From Pseudomonadales bacterium (GTDB lineage Bacteria; Pseudomonadota; Gammaproteobacteria; Pseudomonadales; JAHEIH01): a stretch of 10,671 bases of DNA. Positions 1 through 6,399 of this stretch are shown piece after piece. The translations under genes were made by a program, and so were the position numbers. The DNA lies in the NCBI GenBank assembly GCA_023255355.1, contig JALRIU010000131.1, positions 1 through 10,671 on the forward strand, in the 5' to 3' direction. The notes under the pieces were generated by a model that saw only the letters and a list, made by a program, of their open reading frames with translations, searched no databases and was not told where the DNA came from. Within the stretch, counting starts at the first letter, position 1. The number at the start of each line of letters is the position of its first letter.

Positions 1-880
1 GCTCGGTCAAAATACCGAATTGCTCGGACGCTTTTGTTAAATCAATGTCCGTTAAAATTCTTGCTAGATGCAATCGAAGTTTGCTGGCTTCAGGGTATAT
101 TTCGAGGGTTTTCTGAAGGACTTGGATGGCCTCAACATGGCGTTGAAGTAGCTGTAATGAACGCGTTTTAATATGCAGCGCGGCATAATTGTTAGGCTCT
201 TTTAGTAGAACCTGGTCGCTGCTATCTAATGCTAATTGTGGTCTTGATAATCCATCTAACAAAATAGTTTTGCCGATGAGTAATTGTAATTCATCAGGGT
301 AAATCTCTAAGGCGTTTTCAAACGCGTCTAGGAGTTTTTGCTGTTGCTCTGCATCTTCCTTGGTCGCTGCAGATGCCAATGGTGGAAAATTTGCGTTTTG
401 ATGTAGCTTTAAAGCATCCATCAAAATGGCAAAGGCATCGAGATAACGACCTTGCTGAGTTAAAGCGGCTGCTTGTAATAATGTTGCCCGACTTTCAGTG
501 GGTGCAAGCGTGTGCCAAAGATTTGCTGCGCTGTATAGCGTATCGAAATCTTGAAAGTAGTGAGCCATATGCGCGCTTCGCTCTGTAAGCGCAAGATCCT
601 GGGTACGTTGGGCAGCTTTGAGCATGCTCGAGGCAGCGATATCTTTGCGGTCTCGTCTAGCTGCGACTTCAGCGAGTAAAATATCGTAAAGTGAATCTTG
701 GTCTATCTTGCGATATTCAATATTGGTTAGTTTTTCTGGTTTGCTAGATGTTACGTCGGGCGATACTGCTATAGCTTCTACTTTTTGCGAGTTATGGCTA
801 CACCCTGCCAACGACACGACAAAAAAACTGCTCATTAAAAGCAATAATGTTGTTTTTGAGTAGGAGATACCTTTAACCAT
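1..880 (-). CDS. TPR-repeat outer-membrane lipoprotein, 3' end outside window
   Basis: The minus strand is open from ATG 880-878 to the window edge, giving 293 residues with no stop. The N-terminus is a lipoprotein signal: Lys3 and Lys9, a hydrophobic stretch at residues 11-25, then the lipobox Leu-Ala-Gly-Cys with Cys27 as the predicted lipidated residue. Ser28 at +2 favours outer-membrane sorting by the Lol system. The rest is helical and has the Ala/Leu spacing and Tyr-Pro turns of tetratricopeptide repeats (for example near 118-150, 183-196 and 247-264). The gene is divergent from hemA. In Pseudomonas a TPR protein occupies the same place, next to lolB, so lolB may follow off the left edge; that is inference. 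No clear Shine-Dalgarno precedes the ATG, but the signal peptide supports this start. TPR proteins usually mediate protein contacts; the specific role is unknown. Confidence 0.88.
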   Translation of the reverse strand, partial: MVKGISYSKTTLLLLMSSFFVVSLAGCSHNSQKVEAIAVSPDVTSSKPEKLTNIEYRKIDQDSLYDILLAEVAARRDRKDIAASSMLKAAQRTQDLALTERSAHMAHYFQDFDTLYSAANLWHTLAPTESRATLLQAAALTQQGRYLDAFAILMDALKLHQNANFPPLASAATKEDAEQQQKLLDAFENALEIYPDELQLLIGKTILLDGLSRPQLALDSSDQVLLKEPNNYAALHIKTRSLQLLQRHVEAIQVLQKTLEIYPEASKLRLHLARILTDIDLTKASEQFGILTE

Positions 881-898
881 ATTGAAAGTTTGCACAAA

Positions 899-939
899 GC
901 TCGCAATGCTCGCAAGCAATTGCGAGTAATTCTCACAAT
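899..939. repeat. Cluster of four CTCGCAAT-like elements in the divergent intergenic region
   Basis: Direct copies are CTCGCAAT at 900-907 and CTCGCAAG at 909-916 (9-bp period). An inverted copy ATTGCGAG lies at 919-926, and a variant direct copy CTCACAAT at 932-939. Copies 2 and 3 form a perfect 7-bp hairpin around a GCAA loop. Copies 3 and 4 form an inverted repeat with 5-bp spacing and one mismatch between the arms. The cluster begins 19 bp upstream of the lipoprotein ATG and ends 27 bp before the probable hemA -10 box, which is where an operator would sit. The bases are directly visible; a regulatory role is inference. Confidence 0.6.
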
Positions 940-957
940 AAACGTGTCCTAAATGCT

Positions 958-975
958 GAAATTTGCTAAAATTTC
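958..975 (+). promoter_or_regulatory. Probable hemA promoter: extended -10 inside a palindrome
   Basis: TGCTAAAAT at 964-972 fits an extended -10 (TG, one base, then TAAAAT at 967-972). No good -35 is visible about 17 bp upstream (GTGTCC at 944-949), as is common for extended -10 promoters. The -10 is embedded in a perfect inverted repeat, GAAATTT (958-964), GCTA, AAATTTC (969-975). Initiation near 979-980 would give a leader of about 40 nt before hemA. Confidence 0.5.
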
Positions 976-1006
976 TTCTTTTGAGGCGCCCAGTAGGGCT
1001 ATTAAT

Positions 1007-1012
1007 GGAGAG
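1007..1012 (+). promoter_or_regulatory. Shine-Dalgarno of hemA
   Basis: GGAGAG lies 5 bases before the ATG at 1018. It fixes the HemA start, which also matches the expected N-terminal ALGINHK block. Confidence 0.75.
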
Positions 1013-1017
1013 TTTGC

Positions 1018-2298
1018 ATGGCACTGGTAGCCTTGGGTATTAACCACAAGTCTGCATCCATCGATGTTAGGGAGAAGGTTGCCTTTGTTCCCGAGCAGAT
1101 GGAGAGTGCCCTGTTGGACGCTTGTCAGCATTTAAGTGTTGATGAGATGGTCATATTATCAACGTGTAACCGAACTGAAATATTTTTGGATGGGGAGCAG
1201 AGTCATCTGGCTGCAGGTGTTCAGGCTTGGCTGTCTTCATACCACAATGTTGATGAGCAGGAATTGGCACAGTGCATCTATTGTTTTGAAGGTGATGTTG
1301 CTGTGCACCATGTTATGAAGGTCGCCGCTGGATTGGATTCATTGGTGTTGGGCGAGCCGCAGATCCTCGGGCAGATGAAATCAGCTGTTGCCGTTGCGCG
1401 TGAAGCGGGGACTGTAAAAAGCGTTTTACACCGTTTTTTTGACCATGTTTTTGCGGTTGCCAAGCAAGTTAGAACGGACACTGCTATTGGTCAAAATCCT
1501 GTGTCTGTTGCTTATACTTCAGTGGATTTATCTAAGCGTATCTTTGCGGACTTGAGTGAGAATACGGCACTATTGATTGGTGCTGGAGAGACCATTGAAC
1601 TGGTTGCTCAGCATCTTAAACAGAACCACATCAAGCGGATTATTATTGCAAATAGAACGTTGGGAAGGGCGCGTGATTTAGCAGATCGATTTGGTGCTGA
1701 GGCAGTGATGTTGTCTGATGTGCCTGAGCAATTAGTGCATGCGGATATTGTTATTTCATCTACAGCTAGCCAGCTACCCATTTTGGGTAAAGGTGCCGTA
1801 GAGCGGGCATTAAAATTACGACGCCATCGTCCAATTTTTATGGTCGATATTGCTGTGCCAAGAGATATAGAACAAGAAGTCGGCGATTTAGATGACGTCT
1901 ATCTTTATACCGTAGATGATCTTAAATCGATCGTTGATGACAATATCAAAAGTCGTGAAATTGAGGCTGATAAAGCTGATGTTATTATTGCGCAGGGTGT
2001 TGAAAAATATTCTTCGGCCGTTCGTTCTTTACATGCTGTTGATACCATTCGTGCCTATCGAAGTAAAATTGAGCAGGTGCGTGACGAAGAATTAGAGCGA
2101 GCGCTTAAAACATTACAACATGGTGAAAATGCTGAAGAGGCATTACGCCAATTGGCACGAAACTTAACCAATAAGGTTTTACACGGGCCGACGTCCCAGC
2201 TTAAGAAAGCCGGAGAACAAGGTCGCTTAGATTTGCTGGCACTCAGCCAGCAGTTATTTGAATTAGAAATAGATCATTCCTCAGACGAGACAACATGA
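1018..2298 (+). CDS. hemA: Glutamyl-tRNA reductase
   Basis: NADPH-dependent cytoplasmic enzyme that reduces the glutamate of Glu-tRNA(Glu) to glutamate-1-semialdehyde, the first committed step of C5-pathway tetrapyrrole (haem) synthesis. Its 426 residues are the normal length. The N-terminal catalytic domain has the LGINHKSA block at 6-13, the STCNRTE motif at 48-54 with nucleophile Cys50, and VHHV around His98/His99. GLDSLVLGEPQILGQ lies at 105-119. The Rossmann NADPH-binding domain shows LLIGAG at 185-190 and ANRT at 211-214. A helical C-terminal dimerisation domain (about residue 310 onward) ends the protein. It is the first gene of an operon, and its TGA overlaps the prfA ATG by 4 bp. The N-terminus (MALVALG) has no early lysine pair. 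All key residues are present. Confidence 0.98.
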   Translation: MALVALGINHKSASIDVREKVAFVPEQMESALLDACQHLSVDEMVILSTCNRTEIFLDGEQSHLAAGVQAWLSSYHNVDEQELAQCIYCFEGDVAVHHVMKVAAGLDSLVLGEPQILGQMKSAVAVAREAGTVKSVLHRFFDHVFAVAKQVRTDTAIGQNPVSVAYTSVDLSKRIFADLSENTALLIGAGETIELVAQHLKQNHIKRIIIANRTLGRARDLADRFGAEAVMLSDVPEQLVHADIVISSTASQLPILGKGAVERALKLRRHRPIFMVDIAVPRDIEQEVGDLDDVYLYTVDDLKSIVDDNIKSREIEADKADVIIAQGVEKYSSAVRSLHAVDTIRAYRSKIEQVRDEELERALKTLQHGENAEEALRQLARNLTNKVLHGPTSQLKKAGEQGRLDLLALSQQLFELEIDHSSDETT

Positions 2299-3380
2299 AA
2301 CAATCAATCCGCCACAAATTGGAAGCGCTTGAAGAGCGTTACGAAGAGCTTGCCGCACTATTAAGTGATGCTGAGGTCATTTCTGATCAAGATAAATTTC
2401 GTGCCTACTCTAAAGAGTATTCAGAGCTTGAGCCGATAGCGTTATGCTTTAGGTCTTACTTAACAACATTGGATGATATTGAAGAAGCTCAGTTACTCTG
2501 CGAAGAAGATGATGCTGAAATGCGTGCTATGGGGCAGGATGAGCTAAAACTTGCCAAGTCTCGCAAAGAGTCTTTGGAGGGTGAGCTAGAAATCCTAATG
2601 CTGCCCAAAGATCCCAATGATGATCACAACGTGTTCTTAGAGATTAGAGCGGGTACTGGGGGAGACGAAGCAGCAATTTTTTCGGGTGATTTATTTCGTA
2701 TGTATTCTCGCTACGCTGAAAATGTTGGCTGGCGTATTGAGGTTGTTAGTGAGCGCGAGGGCGAACATGGCGGCTTTAAGGAAATTATTTCCCGTGTTGT
2801 CGGAACAAATGTCTATGGGCGTTTGAAGTTTGAATCTGGTGCTCATCGTGTTCAGCGTGTTCCTGAAACGGAATCGCAAGGCAGGGTTCATACATCGGCT
2901 TGCACGGTGGCAGTCATGCCTGAGCCAGATGAAGTTGAAGAAATTGATATTAATAAAGCTGACCTTAAGGTCGATACCTTTCGTGCCTCAGGTGCCGGTG
3001 GTCAGCACGTCAACAAAACTGATTCAGCAATTCGTATCACTCATTTGCCAACTGGGCTGGTGGTCGAATGCCAGGATGAACGCTCGCAACACAAAAACCG
3101 TGCTAAAGCGATGGCATTGTTAAAAGCCAGATTGGATCGAGCGGCGCGTGAAAAAGCGGCCAGTGAAGTTGCATCAACTCGTCGTGATTTGGTGGGCAGC
3201 GGTGATAGGTCCGATAAGATTCGAACTTATAATTACCCTCAAAGCCGTGTCACCGATCATCGTATTAACTTGACCCTATATAAATTAGGTGAAGTTATGA
3301 ATGGTGATTTGGATTCGGTAATCAATCCTTTGCTGCAAGAACATCAGGCAGATTTGTTGGCTGCCATGTCGGAATCCTAG
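2295..3380 (+). CDS. prfA: Peptide chain release factor 1 (RF1)
   Basis: Class I release factor that reads UAA and UAG on the ribosome and triggers peptidyl-tRNA hydrolysis. Its 361 residues are the usual length (about 360). The N-terminal helical domain is followed by the core beginning near EIRAGTGGDEA (116-126). The stop-codon tripeptide region reads VPETESQGRVHTS (189-201), so the PxT anticodon-like motif is Pro190-Glu191-Thr192. The catalytic GGQ motif is at 235-237 in RASGAGGQHVNKTDSA. The tail KIRTYNYPQSRVTDHR is typical of RF1. The start overlaps the hemA stop in an ATGA arrangement, which points to translational coupling. Gln237 is the expected substrate of PrmC, encoded next. RF2 was excluded because it carries SPF instead of PxT. 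Confidence 0.98.
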   Translation: MKQSIRHKLEALEERYEELAALLSDAEVISDQDKFRAYSKEYSELEPIALCFRSYLTTLDDIEEAQLLCEEDDAEMRAMGQDELKLAKSRKESLEGELEILMLPKDPNDDHNVFLEIRAGTGGDEAAIFSGDLFRMYSRYAENVGWRIEVVSEREGEHGGFKEIISRVVGTNVYGRLKFESGAHRVQRVPETESQGRVHTSACTVAVMPEPDEVEEIDINKADLKVDTFRASGAGGQHVNKTDSAIRITHLPTGLVVECQDERSQHKNRAKAMALLKARLDRAAREKAASEVASTRRDLVGSGDRSDKIRTYNYPQSRVTDHRINLTLYKLGEVMNGDLDSVINPLLQEHQADLLAAMSES

Positions 3381-3384
3381 ATTG
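3371..3384 (+). promoter_or_regulatory. Start region of prmC: TTG codon, weak Shine-Dalgarno
   Basis: prfA stops with TAG at 3378-3380 and the next in-frame initiator is TTG at 3382-3384. A short GGA at 3371-3373 sits 8 bases before it, inside the end of prfA. No ATG or GTG is available in this frame near the expected N-terminus. Efficient initiation therefore probably depends on coupling to prfA translation (inference). Confidence 0.6.
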
Positions 3385-4212
3385 TCTAGTATTGCGGAAG
3401 TAATTACTGCAGCTGCCAAGGCGATTGCGAGTGATAGTCCTCGTTTGGATGCTGAATTACTTCTTGCTCGAGTTTTAGGTAAGGATAGAAGTTACCTATT
3501 TACTTGGCCTGAACGACAACTAGATGCCACTGATATTACAGCTTTTGAAGAATTACTGGCTCGCAGAGTGGCAGGTGAGCCCGTTGCCTATATTTTAGGT
3601 CAGCAAGGTTTTTGGGATCTTGATTTGGCGGTTGATCCCGCCACGTTAATTCCTCGACCAGATACCGAAGTGCTCGTCGAAGAGATGCTGCAATTACTCC
3701 CTCAGGATAATGTCAGCATGCTTGATGTTGGTACTGGCACGGGTGCAATTGCTCTGGCATTAAAGAAAGAGCGGCCAAATTGGCGCGTGTTCGCCTCTGA
3801 CTATCATTCTGATGTATGCAGCTTGGCCTATGAAAATGCCCAGCGTAATCATTTAAAAGTTCCCATATTTTGTGGAGATTGGTTGCAAGCTGTCGCTGAA
3901 AAGACATTAGATTTGTTAGTTTCAAATCCACCTTATATCGCAAATGATGACCCTCATCTTCATCAAGGTGATGTGCGATTCGAACCAAAAACTGCTTTGG
4001 TAGCAGAACAGCATGGCATGGCAGATTTGACCAAGATTGCTGAACAAGCCCGGAGTGCGTTAAGGCAGGACGGTTATATTTTATTAGAGCATGGATATGA
4101 TCAGCGAGAGCCTGTTGCAACTATGTTGGCAGAGTTTGGCTATATCAATATAAAATGCATCAAAGATTATGGTGGTAATTGGCGTGCCACGCTGGCACAG
4201 AAAGGCACATAA
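3382..4212 (+). CDS. prmC: Release factor glutamine N5-methyltransferase
   Basis: SAM-dependent methyltransferase (HemK/PrmC) that modifies the glutamine of the GGQ motif in RF1 and RF2. The 276 residues match the E. coli enzyme (277). The N-terminal helical substrate-binding domain carries SPRLDAELLLARVLG (19-33) and RRVAGEPVAYILG (61-73). FWDLDLAVDPATLIPRPDTE (77-96) leads into the Rossmann domain, with the SAM loop LDVGTGTGAIAL at 114-125. The catalytic NPPY is at 182-185, followed by DPHLHQGDVRFEP (190-202), a PrmC signature. The start is TTG one base after the prfA stop; the first internal Met is near residue 102, far too late. Its TAA overlaps the moeB ATG by one base. The old name hemK misassigned it to haem synthesis because of its hemA neighbourhood. 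Confidence 0.97.
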   Translation: MSSIAEVITAAAKAIASDSPRLDAELLLARVLGKDRSYLFTWPERQLDATDITAFEELLARRVAGEPVAYILGQQGFWDLDLAVDPATLIPRPDTEVLVEEMLQLLPQDNVSMLDVGTGTGAIALALKKERPNWRVFASDYHSDVCSLAYENAQRNHLKVPIFCGDWLQAVAEKTLDLLVSNPPYIANDDPHLHQGDVRFEPKTALVAEQHGMADLTKIAEQARSALRQDGYILLEHGYDQREPVATMLAEFGYINIKCIKDYGGNWRATLAQKGT

Positions 4213-4214
4213 TG
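4201..4214 (+). promoter_or_regulatory. Shine-Dalgarno and start of moeB
   Basis: AAAGG at 4201-4205 lies 6 bases before ATG 4212, which shares one base with the prmC stop (TAATG). This selects the 250-residue MoeB over an upstream in-frame TTG at 4179. Confidence 0.8.
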
Positions 4215-4964
4215 AATGATGAACAGCTTCTAAGATATGCACGACAAATAATGCTTGGCGATTGCGATATCGATGGGCAGCAGGCTCTTTGTGATGCGCG
4301 CATAGCCGTTGTAGGCGCTGGCGGATTGGGTTCGCCAGTAGTTCTTTATCTCGCTGCTGCCGGAGTGGGTTATTTGAGATTGATGGATGACGACGTTGTT
4401 GATCGATCGAATATGCAAAGACAAGTGGCTTTTACCTTGGCGGATATTGATCAGTCAAAAGTCAACGTGCTCAAAGCTGCCGCCCAGCTACGTAATCCAG
4501 ATGTAACTGTGGATGCCCATCAGACTAGGTTGAACGTGGCTAACGTTGATAAGTTACTCGCTGACATAGATCTTATTATCGACTGTAGTGATAACTACGC
4601 AACACGGTTTGTGATCAATGATTTTGCGATTAAAGCCAATATCCCCGTTGTGTTTGGCGCAGCAACTGCATGGCAAGGCCAGATATTTGTGATGCGACCA
4701 AGAGCTGATCGTTTTCCTTGCTATGGTTGTTTTAATCCCTCAAGAGAAGAGCTTGATGCTTCTTGCGCTCTAAATGGAGTGCTTGGGCCTTTGGTGGGTT
4801 TAATTGGTAGTGCTCAAGCACTTGAGGCATTGCGACTAATTCTTGGTCAAAATAATGCTGATGTCTTGCAAATATATGATGCCAAAGAGGGGGTCTGGCA
4901 TTCTATTGCGATGTCGGTAAGGCCTGATTGTCTTTGTCAAACCACTGGCTTAGATAAAATGTGA
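4212..4964 (+). CDS. moeB: ThiF/MoeB-family adenylyltransferase (sulfur-carrier activating, E1-like)
   Basis: Uses ATP to adenylate the C-terminal glycine of a sulfur-carrier protein (MoaD for molybdopterin in the classical case). The 250 residues match E. coli MoeB (249). It opens with LLRYARQIML (6-15). The nucleotide loop GAGGLG is at 35-40, acidic residues at 59-61, the Arg finger-like NMQRQ at 67-71, Lys83, and DCSDN at 124-128. The zinc site has Cys170-x-x-Cys173, but the second pair is Cys240-Leu-Cys242, CxC where E. coli MoeB has CxxC. Cys185 matches the family cysteine position (E. coli Cys187). It is the last gene of the hemA operon, as in Pseudomonas. No moaD or thiS is nearby, so the partner carrier could be MoaD, ThiS or another; ThiF remains an alternative. 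Confidence 0.88.
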   Translation: MNDEQLLRYARQIMLGDCDIDGQQALCDARIAVVGAGGLGSPVVLYLAAAGVGYLRLMDDDVVDRSNMQRQVAFTLADIDQSKVNVLKAAAQLRNPDVTVDAHQTRLNVANVDKLLADIDLIIDCSDNYATRFVINDFAIKANIPVVFGAATAWQGQIFVMRPRADRFPCYGCFNPSREELDASCALNGVLGPLVGLIGSAQALEALRLILGQNNADVLQIYDAKEGVWHSIAMSVRPDCLCQTTGLDKM

Positions 4965-5016
4965 GACGCGTTAAGCTAAGGGTGTTAGACTAGGCGCCGA
5001 ATCTGAGACCAAATAT

Positions 5017-6357
5017 ATGTTGAAAAAGTTTTTTAAGAAAAAAGAATCACCTGTTGTTACGCCAGAAACTGCGCCAGAATTAAAGCCAGCAGCAGATTCC
5101 AAACCAGCTAAAACCAAACCAAAAACCAGCAAACCTCGCACAGCCAAAAAACCTAAAATTACTTGGGACATCAATCAGTATGTGGTTGAGCCTAAAGAAG
5201 GTAAAAAACGTTTTCATGATTTGAATCTCCCCATAGAGTTGATGCAAGGAATTGCTGAGCTTGGCTATCAGTATTGCTCGCCCATCCAGGCCCAAGTTCT
5301 GCCTTACACACTGGATGGTTATGATGCGATAGGAAAGGCTCAGACAGGTACCGGCAAGACTGCAGCGTTTTTGATAACCGTGATTACCGATTTACTTCGT
5401 AAGCCAATCGAAGATAGTCGATATGTGGGAGAGCCCCGTGCATTGGTGATTGCACCAACGCGCGAATTAGTTCAGCAAATTGGCGAAGACGCCAAAAACC
5501 TATGCAAATATACTGGTTTGCGTGTTGTCACCTTGATTGGTGGTGTAGATTACGAAAAACAGCAGAAGCAGCTTGATGCAGGCGTGGTTGATATCGTTGT
5601 GGCGACACCTGGGCGTTTGATGGATTTTCATGAGCGCAATAAAATCTATCTAGATATGGTTGAGATCATGGTAATCGACGAAGCTGACCGTATGTTAGAT
5701 ATGGGATTTATTCCACAGGTAAAACGTATCATCAGTCATACGCCTAAGAAGAGTTTCCGCCAAACGTTGTTGTTTAGCGCCACCTTTACCCAAGATATTC
5801 TTAACTTATCAGAACGTTGGACTCATGAGCCGGTGCGAATCGAAATTGAACCGGATAACGTGGCAGCCGATACGGTTGAGCAGGTCGTTTATATTGTCAG
5901 CGCTGATGAGAAATTCAGCATTTTGAAAAAAATTATCGCTGGCGATACGGTTGAATCGGTCATCATCTTTGCCAACCGACGTGATGAAACACGCCGTCTT
6001 TATGAAAAGCTACAAAAAGCGGGTTTTAAAGTGGGTATATTGTCGGGTGATGTGCCGCAACAGAAACGCAGCCGCACACTAGAGTTGTTTAAACAAGGCG
6101 ATTTGAAAGTGCTAGTAGCGACTGATGTTGCAGGTCGTGGTATCCATATTGATGGTATCAGCCACGTGGTGAATTATACCCTACCAGAAGATCCTGAGGA
6201 TTATGTTCACCGCATTGGTCGCACAGGTCGTGCAGGCGCTACCGGTATGTCGGTGAGCTTTGCGTGTGAAGATGACGCATTCTTGTTGCCCAGTATCGAA
6301 GAGTTGTTGGGTCGCAAATTAAATGCTGTATTGCCGCCAGCGTCACTTTTGGATTGA
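5017..6357 (+). CDS. rhlB: DEAD-box ATP-dependent RNA helicase RhlB
   Basis: Unwinds short RNA duplexes; RhlB is a degradosome helicase partnering RNase E in E. coli. All family motifs are intact: Q motif with Gln91, AQTGTGKT (108-115), PTREL (147-151), TPGR (197-200), DEAD (221-224), SAT (254-256), IIFAN (316-320), ATDVAGRGIHID (368-379) and HRIGRTGRAG (398-407). Its 446 residues begin with a Lys/Pro-rich, probably disordered extension (1-48). The C-terminus ends soon after the RecA2 domain and lacks the Arg-rich tail of E. coli RhlB. WDINQYVVEPKEGKKRFHDLNL (split at 50-60 and 61-71) resembles the Pseudomonas RhlB form. It follows moeB after 52 bp with no clear promoter or strong Shine-Dalgarno, so read-through from the hemA operon is possible. 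It converges with cysZ. Confidence 0.9.
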   Translation: MLKKFFKKKESPVVTPETAPELKPAADSKPAKTKPKTSKPRTAKKPKITWDINQYVVEPKEGKKRFHDLNLPIELMQGIAELGYQYCSPIQAQVLPYTLDGYDAIGKAQTGTGKTAAFLITVITDLLRKPIEDSRYVGEPRALVIAPTRELVQQIGEDAKNLCKYTGLRVVTLIGGVDYEKQQKQLDAGVVDIVVATPGRLMDFHERNKIYLDMVEIMVIDEADRMLDMGFIPQVKRIISHTPKKSFRQTLLFSATFTQDILNLSERWTHEPVRIEIEPDNVAADTVEQVVYIVSADEKFSILKKIIAGDTVESVIIFANRRDETRRLYEKLQKAGFKVGILSGDVPQQKRSRTLELFKQGDLKVLVATDVAGRGIHIDGISHVVNYTLPEDPEDYVHRIGRTGRAGATGMSVSFACEDDAFLLPSIEELLGRKLNAVLPPASLLD

Positions 6358-6363
6358 GAATGA

Positions 6364-6399
6364 AGTGCTGAGCACTCAGCACTCTTTACTCAGCACTCA
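6364..6399. repeat. Hairpin and 7-bp tandem repeat between convergent rhlB and cysZ
   Basis: AGTGCTGA (6364-6371), loop GCAC, and TCAGCACT (6376-6383) form a perfect 8-bp stem. From 6372 to 6399 the + strand reads as four heptamer units: GCACTCA, GCACTCT, TTACTCA, GCACTCA. The third and fourth units lie inside the 3' end of cysZ, and the third contains its stop codon. The hairpin sits 7 bp past the rhlB stop and could slow transcription from both sides, but neither strand has a U-run, so intrinsic termination is uncertain. Confidence 0.6.

Noticed and set aside
373..588. Plus-strand ORF of 71 codons
   Set aside because: It lies antisense inside the open lipoprotein/TPR frame, has no recognisable domain, and is better explained as a shadow.
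3713..4120. Minus-strand ORF of 135 codons inside prmC
   Set aside because: It is fully antisense to the well-conserved PrmC methyltransferase domain; its composition (many His, Gln, Leu) is typical of a reverse-frame shadow.
4179..4211. Longer MoeB starting at TTG 4179
   Set aside because: The 11 extra residues do not resemble MoeB N-termini; ATG 4212 has a good AAAGG site 6 bases upstream and the classic TAATG overlap.
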